Shown: positions 37,009-46,103 of the stretch, in pieces
Layout of the letters: each line of letters begins with the position of its first letter
Numbering within the stretch: position 1 is the stretch's first letter
Assembly: GCA_965248915.1 (NCBI GenBank)
Contig: OZ252216.1
Span: 1,798,001 to 1,862,000, forward strand
DNA length: 64,000 bases
Reading direction: 5' to 3'
From: CBDFLA01 sp965248915
GTDB lineage: Bacteria > Pseudomonadota > Alphaproteobacteria > M2410
Notes under the pieces: model-generated
Told to the model about the DNA's origin: nothing
Databases searched by the model: none
The model's input: only the letters and a program-made list of their open reading frames with translations
Program-made: the position numbers and the translations under genes

Positions 37009-37512
37009 TCAGAACTTCTTACAGCTGCCGATTTCCGAAAAGGGGCTTTGTCCCGCCGATGGGTGATCTGTGTCGCCGTCTTTGACATCCCAAAAACCCA
37101 GCGGTGAAACGTAGAGATAACGTCCCGTCTCTGCTGAAAAGTAGAAAGTCGTCCAACTCCAAGGGCCCTTGCATAGAAGCGTTTGCCCGTCCTTCAGCTC
37201 CATGGGGCATGAAGCAATCGGCAGCTGTTCTTCACCTTGTTTGACGACAAAGACCGGCATAGACCCGAAAGGAAGTGACGCGCCGCGCGTGTCCACAAGT
37301 TCAACCACTTGGGTAATGTCTTCAGCCGACGCCCGCTTCAATACGAGTTGTCGTTCCGACGTAAAACTTGCGGCTTGCCAATCCTCACCGTCTGACTTGG
37401 CAAAGCCACTGGCCTGCTCAGCCTTACAAAGCCATTGATCTTCAGCCGTGGCCGCTTGCGAAACGACAAACGGTACTAAAATCCCAATCATCAGTCCTAG
37501 AACGCGTCTCAT
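37009..37512 (-). CDS. Secreted protein of unknown function
   Basis: 167 residues from the ATG at 37512, which gives a clean signal peptide (RRVLGLMIGILVPFVVSQAATAED, cleavage probably after ATA). The mature part has four Cys, including QWLCKAE, ASCPME and LLCKGP near the middle and a C-terminal SCKKF, so disulfides are possible in the periplasm. I do not recognise a named domain. It sits between ftsZ and lpxC on the same strand, after the ftsZ terminator, so it is probably transcribed separately. The frame is open to 37581, but that start lacks a signal peptide. Confidence 0.6.
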   Translation of the reverse strand: MRRVLGLMIGILVPFVVSQAATAEDQWLCKAEQASGFAKSDGEDWQAASFTSERQLVLKRASAEDITQVVELVDTRGASLPFGSMPVFVVKQGEEQLPIASCPMELKDGQTLLCKGPWSWTTFYFSAETGRYLYVSPLGFWDVKDGDTDHPSAGQSPFSEIGSCKKF

Positions 37513-37579
37513 ACTGTATATCCTTATTTCCCCGATATTCTTGATCAATCCAAAGCCTATCACATTTGGACCCGTATTC

Positions 37580-37604
37580 AAAAAAGGGCGGCCAAAGCCG
37601 CCCT
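37580..37604 (-). terminator. Rho-independent terminator of ftsZ / end of the dcw operon
   Basis: On the minus strand, AGGGCGGC and GCCGCCCT form an 8-bp GC-rich stem with a short loop, followed directly by a run of T. It lies 30 bp past the ftsZ stop codon. Confidence 0.88.
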
Positions 37605-37634
37605 CTCACGAATTCTCTGTTCTCGACAGACAGA

Positions 37635-39317
37635 TTAGTCTGACGGTCTTCTCAGAAAAGCTGGAATCTCCAATTGCTCATCAGGGAACGAAGATCGCTT
37701 CAATCGATCCTGCGGGGCGACATTAACTTTCGGCGCGTCGACCATCCCTTCTTCTTCCCTCGCTTTTGGAGCCCGCGACACTTGCGGCGTCGGCGTAGGT
37801 TGCGCGCTCATTTTCGGTGCAGGGACTTCGTGCTCATAGTTCTCCCCTTCCGGTTCTGCAAACAACCGAGCGGAGGTGGTCCGCACCCGATTGAGCAAAC
37901 CGCCACGCTTGCGGCGTGGACGCTCAGTCCGATAGGTGACCTCTTCAACTGGCCGGTCAAGAGCTGGCTCAGATACGTCCTCAGCAATCTCTGGCGCAGC
38001 ACGCGTCACTGGTGCCGAGGGCGCTTGGCGCTCTTTTGAGGTCGCGAAGTCTGACGCACGTTTGATGAGATCTGCTGCCGGCGATGCTTGTGGCGTCACC
38101 ACAGTTTCAGCAACCACTTCAACTTCCGGCGCGACATCTTGAACAGTTTCTTGGTTCAGAGCCATTTCAGGTTCATCTTCATGCGACGCTTCGGCAATTT
38201 GCGGATCGGCGGGCGCAACGGCCGCGCTGCCAACGGCAGCAACACTACCCCCGGACTCAGCCGCCACCGGACGACCACGCCAGGCCGGTGTTGATGGGCG
38301 CTTCAGCACCGCAACATTGCTTTGACCTTGTGGAACACCGCTGACCATTTCCTCAGAATGAATGCCTGTGGCAACCACGGATACGCGCATGTTGCCTTCA
38401 AGGTGCTCATCAAACGTCGACCCAACAATGATGTTGGCTTCCGGATCGACTTCTGAGCGAATGCGGTTGGCGGCTTCATCGACCTCAAACAAGGTGAGAT
38501 CTAGACCACCCGTAATATTGATCAGGACGCCTTGCGCTCCCTTCATGGACACTTCGTCCAACAATGGATTTGAAATCGCCGCTTCCGCTGCTTCCAGCGC
38601 GCGGCTCTCACCTGCGGCTTCGCCGGTGCCCATCATCGCCTTACCCATTTCGTCCATCACTGTGCGAACATCGGCAAAGTCGAGATTGATAAGACCAGGC
38701 ATAACCATCAAGTCTGTGATTCCGCGAACACCGCTATGCAGAACTTCGTCCGCCATCGCAAAAGCGTCAGCGAACGTTGTCTTTTCATTGGCAACGCGGA
38801 ATAGATTTTGGTTCGGGATAATGATCAGCGTGTCAACGTACTTTTGGAGCTCGATCATGCCCTCTTCGGCAATGCGCATGCGGCGCGCACCTTCGAATTG
38901 GAATGGCTTGGTCACAACACCAACGGTCAGGATGCCTTGTTCTTTTGCAGCTTGAGCAATAACAGGAGCCGCTCCTGTGCCGGTGCCACCACCCATGCCG
39001 GCGGTGATAAAGACCATGTGTGTGTTGACGAGATTATCAATCAGTTCAGGCAAGCTCTCTTCTGCGGCCCGACAACCAATGATCGGCTGAGAGCCCGCAC
39101 CCAACCCTTCTGTCAGAGCCGTGCCCATCTGGATCTTGCGCTCCGCGCGAGACAGCGCCAGTGATTGTGCATCCGTATTCGCTGCGACGAAATCCACACC
39201 TTGAAGGTCGGAATTGATCATATTGTTGACCGCATTCCCACCGGCGCCTCCGACGCCAAAAACAGTAATTCGGGGTTTTAACTCAGTCGTTTCTGGCATC
39301 CGAAGATTGATGCTCAT
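37635..39317 (-). CDS. ftsZ: Cell division protein FtsZ
   Basis: Tubulin-like GTPase forming the division ring. The tubulin signature GGGTGTG is at about residues 109-115, with NTDAQSL and the T7-loop NLDFADVRTVM also present. The GTPase core ends near residue 320. It is followed by an unusually long disordered linker of about 220 residues, rich in Pro, Ala, Glu and Arg, as in other alphaproteobacteria. The C-terminal peptide EQLEIPAFLRRPSD is the conserved site for FtsA and other partners. Length 560 residues. Confidence 0.97.
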   Translation of the reverse strand: MSINLRMPETTELKPRITVFGVGGAGGNAVNNMINSDLQGVDFVAANTDAQSLALSRAERKIQMGTALTEGLGAGSQPIIGCRAAEESLPELIDNLVNTHMVFITAGMGGGTGTGAAPVIAQAAKEQGILTVGVVTKPFQFEGARRMRIAEEGMIELQKYVDTLIIIPNQNLFRVANEKTTFADAFAMADEVLHSGVRGITDLMVMPGLINLDFADVRTVMDEMGKAMMGTGEAAGESRALEAAEAAISNPLLDEVSMKGAQGVLINITGGLDLTLFEVDEAANRIRSEVDPEANIIVGSTFDEHLEGNMRVSVVATGIHSEEMVSGVPQGQSNVAVLKRPSTPAWRGRPVAAESGGSVAAVGSAAVAPADPQIAEASHEDEPEMALNQETVQDVAPEVEVVAETVVTPQASPAADLIKRASDFATSKERQAPSAPVTRAAPEIAEDVSEPALDRPVEEVTYRTERPRRKRGGLLNRVRTTSARLFAEPEGENYEHEVPAPKMSAQPTPTPQVSRAPKAREEEGMVDAPKVNVAPQDRLKRSSFPDEQLEIPAFLRRPSD

Positions 39318-39419
39318 AGTGTGGCCTCCACTCGTCCAACCGCTAGAGATCGAATCGTTAAGCTCGATCAGTTCATCATATTAATAATTCGTCAAAAAAG
39401 GTTAAGAAACGTTAACCAA

Positions 39420-40733
39420 TCAGACGTTTTGTCGGAACCATTGCCGAATTTTTCCGATATTGCCTTTTGCTGCTGTTGCCTCGATATCGAGCTGACCTCC
39501 GATCGCCTCGACAGGCGGTCTGGCGGCAAATCCCAACAGCCCAGCGCAAGTTGAGAAGGCTCCACCGCGAGTCGCTTCCGCAAGACCTGTCAATTTGATC
39601 GGATGACCGATCCGGACCTGTTTTTCCAGCAATCTTGTGGCCAGCTCTCTCACGCCGTTCATTTGACTGGCCCCACCGGTCAGAACCACCCGTCGCCCTG
39701 CGAGGGAATTGAACCCGCTATCGTCCAACATGTCTCTGACATACTCGAAGGTTTCCTCGAGCCGAGGACGAATGATCTTCGTCAACATAGCCCGGGGGAC
39801 AGTTGCCCCTTCATTGTCTCTTTCTTCGCCAACTTGTGGGACGCGGATCATTTCCTTGTCATCGCCGGTCCCTCCCAGCGCACTGCCATAGAGTGTCTTC
39901 ATGCGTTCGGCATGGGTGAGCGGCGTTGAAAGCCCTTGAGCCAAATCATTGGTAACGGCATTTCCCCCAATCGGCACAATACCTGCAAACTGAAGGGCCC
40001 CTTGCGAGAAAACCGAGACGGATGTCGTTCCGCCACCCATATCAATGCAGGTAACGCCGAGATCAATCTCATCTTCGACCAAACAAGCTAAACCGCTGGC
40101 ATAAGGAGAGATTACCAATCGCGCGATGTCCAAATGGCAGCGCTCAACGCAGACCACCAAGTTTCGAATGGGCCCGAGCGCGCCTGTAATGACATTCATG
40201 TCGACGCCTAAGTGATCGCCGTAAAGCCCTCTAGGATCACGAATTCCTCGAGATCCATCGATCGAATATCCAACCGGAATGGCGTGAACGATTTCTCCCC
40301 CATCCTGTACAAAGGAGGAGCGGCCATGGGTCAATACATGGGCGAGGTCTTGTTCATCAATTTCATGCCCTTTGATCGGAACCTCGACACTAATGCAGTG
40401 GCTCTTGGGAGCACCACAAGACAAATTGACCACAACTTGTCTAAGCGTGATGCCAGCCATTCTCTCCGCCGCTTCAACAGCAGAACGAATCGCATGACCA
40501 GCCAATTCCATATCGACGACGGCACCCGCTTTGATCCCATCTGAGGGGTGATGGCCAATCCCAATAACACGCAGAGGCAGTGGCGCGCCGGACTTGCCGC
40601 TCTCGTTCTTGCCGATGAAACACGTGACTTTTGTCGTCCCAACATCCAACGCTGCATATATGCCGGGCTTAACCGCGGCCCGGTTTGCCCCGTTGCGTGG
40701 TGTTTTCTGGCGACTAGGTGTCATCAACGACAT
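39420..40733 (-). CDS. ftsA: Cell division protein FtsA
   Basis: Actin-like ATPase that anchors FtsZ to the membrane. IYAALDVGTTKVTCFIG is the phosphate-1 loop; CIDMGGGTTSVSVF and VVLTGGASQMNGV are the phosphate-2 and adenosine motifs. The C-terminal amphipathic anchor reads IGKIRQWFRQNV. The open frame reaches 40796, inside ftsQ; I chose the ATG at 40733 because AAGGAAAGG lies upstream and it clears the ftsQ stop (437 residues). ATG 40724 is an alternative. The gap to ftsZ is 102 bp. Confidence 0.95.
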   Translation of the reverse strand: MSLMTPSRQKTPRNGANRAAVKPGIYAALDVGTTKVTCFIGKNESGKSGAPLPLRVIGIGHHPSDGIKAGAVVDMELAGHAIRSAVEAAERMAGITLRQVVVNLSCGAPKSHCISVEVPIKGHEIDEQDLAHVLTHGRSSFVQDGGEIVHAIPVGYSIDGSRGIRDPRGLYGDHLGVDMNVITGALGPIRNLVVCVERCHLDIARLVISPYASGLACLVEDEIDLGVTCIDMGGGTTSVSVFSQGALQFAGIVPIGGNAVTNDLAQGLSTPLTHAERMKTLYGSALGGTGDDKEMIRVPQVGEERDNEGATVPRAMLTKIIRPRLEETFEYVRDMLDDSGFNSLAGRRVVLTGGASQMNGVRELATRLLEKQVRIGHPIKLTGLAEATRGGAFSTCAGLLGFAARPPVEAIGGQLDIEATAAKGNIGKIRQWFRQNV

Positions 40734-40752
40734 GTGGTCACGTGGCCTTTCC

Positions 40753-41700
40753 TCATGAAGGCAGCCCCGGCTCCCAGAGCCTGGCAGCTTCCTCATCCGA
40801 AAGTTTCAAATAGATTCGATCCGCCAAACGCAGATCGATTGCGACGATGCTTTGCCCCATCAAGTTATACTGTGAATCATACTCGACGAGCTTCTGCAAC
40901 GCCAATTCCGGTTGTTCAGCCGGAAGGTGTATATCGACACCGTTTTTGAGTTTGAGTCTCCACCGACGATCACCCACACGAATGGATGCCTCTACACTCT
41001 CCGCCAGTGCGGGATATTGTTCTAAGAGATCGAGAAGTTCTGCAGCGCTCTCAGCGGCGCCTGCGCCGACAACCAAAGGCAGATTTGGGGGTGACGTCAA
41101 ATCGGCAATCCCTACAACGAACCCAGTGCGATCAACAAGATAGAGCTGTTTGTTCAATTGCCATATCGCCACAGGCGCCCGCTCCACCAACACCACATGA
41201 ACGGTGCTGGGAAGAAAGCGAATGACTTGGGCTTCATCGACCCAGTCGAGCTGCATGAGCCTCTCGCGGGCCGCCTCCGTGTCGAAGTGAAGAATGGACG
41301 ACCCCGCGTCAATTGCTAAAGCCTGCTCGACTGAAGAAACCTCCGTCTTGTTTCTACCTTCAACCTGCACTTGCTCAATCGAAAACCCACTGGCGACGAA
41401 CAGTTTCCGAGACTGCGAATCCACCGCAGCGCCAACCCGTGCAAAGCCCCCAAGGGCCCAAAAGACATAGAGAACGACCAAAGCGAGACAAAAGGCGCCT
41501 GTCTGAATCAACCCACGCGATTCATCAAAGCGCACGAACCAATCGGCGAAACGGCGTCGCATGCGCGTTCGCCAATCAACTTTACGACCCCGGGAGCGCT
41601 TCGGCTTCGATTTGGCGCGCCGCGACGTGGTGTTTCTCGCCGGGTGACGACCTGTTAGCCGGGTCTTCTTGCCTTGTTTCCTATTTCCTACCGCTGGCAC
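40753..41700 (-). CDS. ftsQ: Cell division protein FtsQ
   Basis: Bitopic division protein that recruits FtsB/FtsL. A very basic cytoplasmic N-terminus (about 55 residues) leads to one membrane helix (TGAFCLALVVLYVFWALGG) and a periplasmic POTRA domain (FSIEQVQVEGRNKTEVSSVEQAL), followed by the FtsQ beta domain. The start is uncertain: a TTG at 41721 is possible, but GTG at 41700 has GGAGGATGC just upstream and gives 315 residues. It overlaps the end of ddl by 13 bp. Confidence 0.93.
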   Translation of the reverse strand: MPAVGNRKQGKKTRLTGRHPARNTTSRRAKSKPKRSRGRKVDWRTRMRRRFADWFVRFDESRGLIQTGAFCLALVVLYVFWALGGFARVGAAVDSQSRKLFVASGFSIEQVQVEGRNKTEVSSVEQALAIDAGSSILHFDTEAARERLMQLDWVDEAQVIRFLPSTVHVVLVERAPVAIWQLNKQLYLVDRTGFVVGIADLTSPPNLPLVVGAGAAESAAELLDLLEQYPALAESVEASIRVGDRRWRLKLKNGVDIHLPAEQPELALQKLVEYDSQYNLMGQSIVAIDLRLADRIYLKLSDEEAARLWEPGLPS

Positions 41701-42617
41701 GACGCATCCTCCACAATCCAACGAACCAACTCGACAAAATCCATGTCCCTATGGGCCGCTTGCTCTGGAACCAGAGACGTGGGCGTCATGCCAGGTTGGG
41801 TATTGATCTCCAACATCACCAAGCGGCCAGGACTCCCGTCTGTATCATCGTACCTGAAGTCCGACCGAGTAACGCCCCGACACCCCATCACACCGTGCGC
41901 AGTGAGAGCGTACTCCAGCGCTTGGTCTCTGATTTCACCAGGGACATCCGCCGGGAGGATGTGCTTCGACCCTCCTTCGGCATACTTTGAGTCGTAGTCG
42001 TAAAAGCTCGCCTGCGGGTCGATCTCGGTCACCGCCAGGGCTCTGTCTCCCATGACCGCTACGGTCAACTCACGACCATCAACAAATCTCTCAATCATAA
42101 TGTCGTCACCAAGCGTCCACTTCGGATCACTCAACTGCTCTGGTGGTCGATTATCCCCTTCGCGAACCAAAAAGACACCAACGCTTGACCCTTGAGCCAC
42201 AGGTTTGATGACGTATGGTGGATCCATAAGGTGATCATTCATCGCCTCTTCGCGAGGCACGACGAGACTTTCCGCGCACGGGATGCCAGCCTTGATGAAC
42301 AAGGGCTTGGCTCTCTCTTTGTCCATGGCAAGAGCTGAGGCCAGCACGCCTGAATGGGTGTAGGGAATTTCGAGAACTTCCAGAAGCCCTTGGACGCAAC
42401 CATCTTCGCCCCACTGACCATGGAGCGCATTGAAGCAAACGTCGGGTTTCACTTCACGTAAAACGTCGCTGAGGTCGTGACCGACATCAATTTCAGTGAC
42501 AAGGTAGCCGCCTTCTCTGAGCGCAGCCGCACAGTCTTGTCCGGAGACGAGACTTACGTCGCGTTCTGCAGACCAACCACCTTTTAAGACAGCAACATGA
42601 TTTTCAGGCGCACTCAT
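41688..42617 (-). CDS. ddl: D-alanine--D-alanine ligase
   Basis: Makes the D-Ala-D-Ala dipeptide for MurF. ATP-grasp enzyme of 309 residues. KGGWSAERDVSLVSG, NALHGQWGEDGCVQGLLE, YTHSGVLASALAMDKE and KPVAQGSSVGV are family segments; LEINTQPGMTPTSLVPEQA near the end carries the metal-binding residues. The ATG at 42617 overlaps the murB TGA as ATGA. Probably the DdlB type, being inside the dcw cluster. Confidence 0.95.
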   Translation of the reverse strand: MSAPENHVAVLKGGWSAERDVSLVSGQDCAAALREGGYLVTEIDVGHDLSDVLREVKPDVCFNALHGQWGEDGCVQGLLEVLEIPYTHSGVLASALAMDKERAKPLFIKAGIPCAESLVVPREEAMNDHLMDPPYVIKPVAQGSSVGVFLVREGDNRPPEQLSDPKWTLGDDIMIERFVDGRELTVAVMGDRALAVTEIDPQASFYDYDSKYAEGGSKHILPADVPGEIRDQALEYALTAHGVMGCRGVTRSDFRYDDTDGSPGRLVMLEINTQPGMTPTSLVPEQAAHRDMDFVELVRWIVEDASCQR

Positions 42618-43537
42618 ACACACGATCCTTCAACAGAATCCCGCCCTACCCGTCGAATCTCCCAATGCAAGTCGACACCTGAATCAGCTTTAACCCGTTC
42701 GCGTACGGTCTCGCCCAATGTCTCAATGTCAGAGGCTGTTGCATCACCCTCATTGATGAGGAAATTGCAGTGCTGTTCCGACACTTTGGCACCACCGATC
42801 TTGAAACCACGACATCCTGCAGCATCGATAAGCTGCCAGGCCTTTCGGCCTTTTGATATTGCGGGATCGGGATTCTTAAATGTGCTGCCCCCAGTCCGGC
42901 TTCGCACCGGCTGACTTGCCTCCCGAGCGTCGGTGATTTGCGCCATTCGCGCAAGAATTTTCTCAGGTTCTTCCTTGAAACCTTGGAATACACCCTCAGT
43001 AAAAATGTAATTTTCCGGAACACCGGAATGGCGATAGGAAAATCCCATCTCCTCCGGCCCGAGAACCAAGACATCGCCTCGAGGCGTAACCGCTGTGCAC
43101 GAGACAAACACATCCTTGGTCTCTGTCTCATACGATCCAGCGTTCATGCGCAATGCGCCGCCGATGGTTCCTGGAATGCCTCGAAAGAACTCCAAACCGC
43201 CAACCCCGGCTCTTTGCGCGACCTTCGCCACCATCACATCGAGAACCGCTGCACCAGCGTGCACGATCTCTTCTTCGATCTCGATTTCGGTGAAGCCCTT
43301 AGCAAGCCGAATGACCACGCCTTCAATGCCACCATCACGCACCAAAAGGTTTGATCCAACCCCGACAACGGTCACCGGAACGGATGCGGGGCACTCTCTC
43401 AAAAATGATGCGAGGTCTTCTGTGTCCGAAGGTTGAAACATGACATCGGCTTTGCCGCCTACCCGAAACCAAGTCAGGTCCGCCATGGAGGCATTTTTAA
43501 TGTATTTGCCGCGCACTTCCGGCAAGCCGTCGATCAC
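42614..43537 (-). CDS. murB: UDP-N-acetylenolpyruvoylglucosamine reductase
   Basis: FAD/NADPH enzyme completing UDP-MurNAc synthesis. TWFRVGGKADVMFQP and VTVVGVGSNLLVRDGGIEGVV bind FAD. RTGGSTFKNP contains the catalytic Ser and KVSEQHCNFLINEGDATA the catalytic Glu region. The frame reaches a TTG at 43555, but the GTG at 43537 overlaps the murC TGA as GTGA, the pattern used throughout this cluster, and gives 307 residues. Confidence 0.95.
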   Translation of the reverse strand: MIDGLPEVRGKYIKNASMADLTWFRVGGKADVMFQPSDTEDLASFLRECPASVPVTVVGVGSNLLVRDGGIEGVVIRLAKGFTEIEIEEEIVHAGAAVLDVMVAKVAQRAGVGGLEFFRGIPGTIGGALRMNAGSYETETKDVFVSCTAVTPRGDVLVLGPEEMGFSYRHSGVPENYIFTEGVFQGFKEEPEKILARMAQITDAREASQPVRSRTGGSTFKNPDPAISKGRKAWQLIDAAGCRGFKIGGAKVSEQHCNFLINEGDATASDIETLGETVRERVKADSGVDLHWEIRRVGRDSVEGSCV

Positions 43538-44955
43538 GTCTTCTGGCCCCCGCAAAACTGTTTAAGATTCTCAGGGAGCTCATTGGCCCATGTGGTGATG
43601 TTGCCTGCCCCAAGGCAAACCACCAGATCGCCTGGCTCAGCTGTTTGGGCAATCAAGCTTGGCAATGCACTTGGCTCATCCAATGGGAGCACGTGTTTGT
43701 GCCCATGTGCGCGCAACCCGTCGACAAGCGCGACTTTGTTCGCGCCCTCAATGGGCTGTTCTCCAGCCGCAAATACATCCGTCACGATGACAATGTCAGC
43801 GTCATTGAAACAGGTACAAAAATCATCGAACAAATCTCTCAACCGTGTGTAACGATGAGGCTGGACCACAGCTAAAACACGGCCCGCCGTTGCATCTCGC
43901 GCTGCTTCAAGGACAGCAGAAATTTCAACCGGGTGATGCCCGTAATCATCGATGATCGTCACACCGTTCCATGTGCCGGTCTTGGTAAACCTTCGTTTGA
44001 CGCCACCAAATGCACCCAATCCTTTTCGCAAGACCTGGGGATCAATGCCCATGGTCCTACCTACAGCAATCCCGGCCAAAGCATTCAAGACATTGTGGCG
44101 ACCAGGCATCGGCAGACGCACATCACAAAGTCTCTCCGGCTCTTCTTCGCCAACGGTTTGAAAGACCACTGTAAAGCGTGCCCCGCCATCAACGAATTTA
44201 ATGTCCGTGACCCTCACATCGGCTTGCGGGCTTTCACCATAAGTGATGAGACGTCGGTCTTCGATCCGTCCCATCATGGCTTGCACTTCCGGATGGTCGA
44301 TACAAAGAACCGCAAAACCGTAAAACGGAATATTCTCGACAAAGGCCTGAAAGGCGTCGCGCAGCCCGTCAAAATCACCGTAGTGGTCAAGGTGTTCCGG
44401 ATCCATATTGGTAACGACCGCAATGGTCGACGGTAACCGAACAAAAGTTCCGTCTGATTCATCTGCCTCAACTACCATCCAGTCACCAGCACCCAATCGA
44501 GCGTTGGTGCCATAAGCGTTGATGATACCACCATTGATCACCGTCGGATCGTAGCCTGCGCCATCTAAGAGTGCCGCGATCATCGATGTGGTGGTCGTCT
44601 TGCCGTGAGTTCCCCCCACCGACACACACCACTTCAATCGCATCAATTCAGCCAACATCTCGGCGCGCCGAACCACCGGCGTGTGCCGTTCGCGGGCCGC
44701 GACCACCTCTGGGTTGTCAGATCTGATGGCGCTCGAAGTGACGACGACACTTGCCTCGCCCAAATTTTCCTCTCGTTGGCCAATTTCGATCTTGATGCCG
44801 AGATCGCGCAGTCTTTTCACATTGGCACCGTCGCTGGCGTCGCTACCCTGAACTTCATAGCCGAGATTGTGCAGCACCTCAGCAATGCCGCTCATCCCAA
44901 TACCGCCAATGCCGACAAAATGAATTTTGCCCAACTCAAACGGAGAATCCATCAT
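43534..44955 (-). CDS. murC: UDP-N-acetylmuramate--L-alanine ligase
   Basis: Adds L-Ala to UDP-MurNAc, the first stem-peptide residue. IHFVGIGGIGMSGIAEVL is the N-terminal dinucleotide-fold motif, VGGTHGKTTTTSMIA the ATP loop, and DYGHHPVEISAVLEAAR the Mur-ligase C-terminal signature. Length 473 residues. Its ATG overlaps the murG TGA (ATGA). Confidence 0.96.
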   Translation of the reverse strand: MMDSPFELGKIHFVGIGGIGMSGIAEVLHNLGYEVQGSDASDGANVKRLRDLGIKIEIGQREENLGEASVVVTSSAIRSDNPEVVAARERHTPVVRRAEMLAELMRLKWCVSVGGTHGKTTTTSMIAALLDGAGYDPTVINGGIINAYGTNARLGAGDWMVVEADESDGTFVRLPSTIAVVTNMDPEHLDHYGDFDGLRDAFQAFVENIPFYGFAVLCIDHPEVQAMMGRIEDRRLITYGESPQADVRVTDIKFVDGGARFTVVFQTVGEEEPERLCDVRLPMPGRHNVLNALAGIAVGRTMGIDPQVLRKGLGAFGGVKRRFTKTGTWNGVTIIDDYGHHPVEISAVLEAARDATAGRVLAVVQPHRYTRLRDLFDDFCTCFNDADIVIVTDVFAAGEQPIEGANKVALVDGLRAHGHKHVLPLDEPSALPSLIAQTAEPGDLVVCLGAGNITTWANELPENLKQFCGGQKT

Positions 44956-46103
44956 GACCCATCTCCCCCTTGATCCTTACCCCCATCATCACCTGAACAC
45001 CCCTGTTCAGGATCGAGACTCTCAACAAGATCGGCAAGCTCTACAGCCGCGTTCGGCCGCCCCATGCCTTTTGCAATTTTGGCTGCAGCTTTGAGCGCAG
45101 CCGGATCTTTCAGTAATTTCGTTAGAAGGTCGGCCAGCACTTCAGCGGTCAGAACACTCTGTTCAAACATCCAAGCCCCGCCAGCCTCTACAAGAAATCG
45201 TGCGTTTGCCGCTTGGTCTCCATCAAGAGCTTGTGGCAACGGAATGAGAATAGACGGGCGACCAATCACCATGAGCTCACACACGGTCGACGCGCCCGAT
45301 CTCGAGATCACCAAGTGAGAAGTCGACATAAGGCCTGGGAGATCATCAAAGAAAGGAGCGACGGTTGAATGAACACCCTGCGCTTCGTAAACCGACCGCG
45401 TTCGTTCAATGTCTTCTTCGCGGCATTGCTGATGAATGTTGAGGCGTTTGGCAAGCTCAGGGTCCAAGCAGGACACGGCTGCTGGAACCACATCAGACAA
45501 TACCGTCGCCCCTTGGCTGCCGCCGAACACCAACAGATTAATCGGCTGGTCTGCGTCGATCTCTGGGTATCTCTTGCGCGACTTTTTGATGACTTCCGGT
45601 CGCACCGGATTGCCAACAACCACTTGACGATTGACCGCCTTCGGCGGCAACCCAACTGGATCGGGAACCGTCACGCTGATTGAGGTCATGTGCGCGGACA
45701 AAGCGCGGTTGGCGCGACCCATGACACCGTTTTGTTCGTGAATACAACGAGGAATGCGCCGCAAAATGGCAGCAAGCATCGGTGGAATGGAGGGGTATCC
45801 CCCAAACCCAACAACCACCGCAGGTTTCAATCGACCGAAACGTCGAAAGGAAGCAAAGACACCACGACTGATCGTCAAAGCTGCTGATATCTTTCCTTTC
45901 AAACCACCACTGAACGGCGTGGCCGACACAGACGTTTCGACTTCAGCGCCCTTGAAACTGTCTTTCCATTTCAAGCCGCGCTCATCGGTGATCAAGATAA
46001 CTGATCGACCCCGGTCTATTAGGACCCTTGCAACAGCCTGTGCTGGAAATAGGTGACCGCCTGTTCCGCCGGCGGCCAACACAATGGGCCGAGAGTTTGT
46101 CAT
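44952..46103 (-). CDS. murG: Lipid II synthase, UDP-GlcNAc transferase MurG
   Basis: Peripheral inner-membrane GT28 glycosyltransferase that converts lipid I to lipid II. AAGGTGGHLFPAQAVA is the N-terminal G-loop, IHEQNGVMGRANR the acceptor-side motif, VFGGSQGA the second G-loop and SRSGASTVCELMVIGRPSILIPLPQALDGDQ the UDP-GlcNAc site. Length 383 residues with an acidic, Gly-rich tail (DDGGKDQGGDGS). ATGA overlap with ftsW upstream. Confidence 0.96.
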   Translation of the reverse strand: MTNSRPIVLAAGGTGGHLFPAQAVARVLIDRGRSVILITDERGLKWKDSFKGAEVETSVSATPFSGGLKGKISAALTISRGVFASFRRFGRLKPAVVVGFGGYPSIPPMLAAILRRIPRCIHEQNGVMGRANRALSAHMTSISVTVPDPVGLPPKAVNRQVVVGNPVRPEVIKKSRKRYPEIDADQPINLLVFGGSQGATVLSDVVPAAVSCLDPELAKRLNIHQQCREEDIERTRSVYEAQGVHSTVAPFFDDLPGLMSTSHLVISRSGASTVCELMVIGRPSILIPLPQALDGDQAANARFLVEAGGAWMFEQSVLTAEVLADLLTKLLKDPAALKAAAKIAKGMGRPNAAVELADLVESLDPEQGCSGDDGGKDQGGDGS

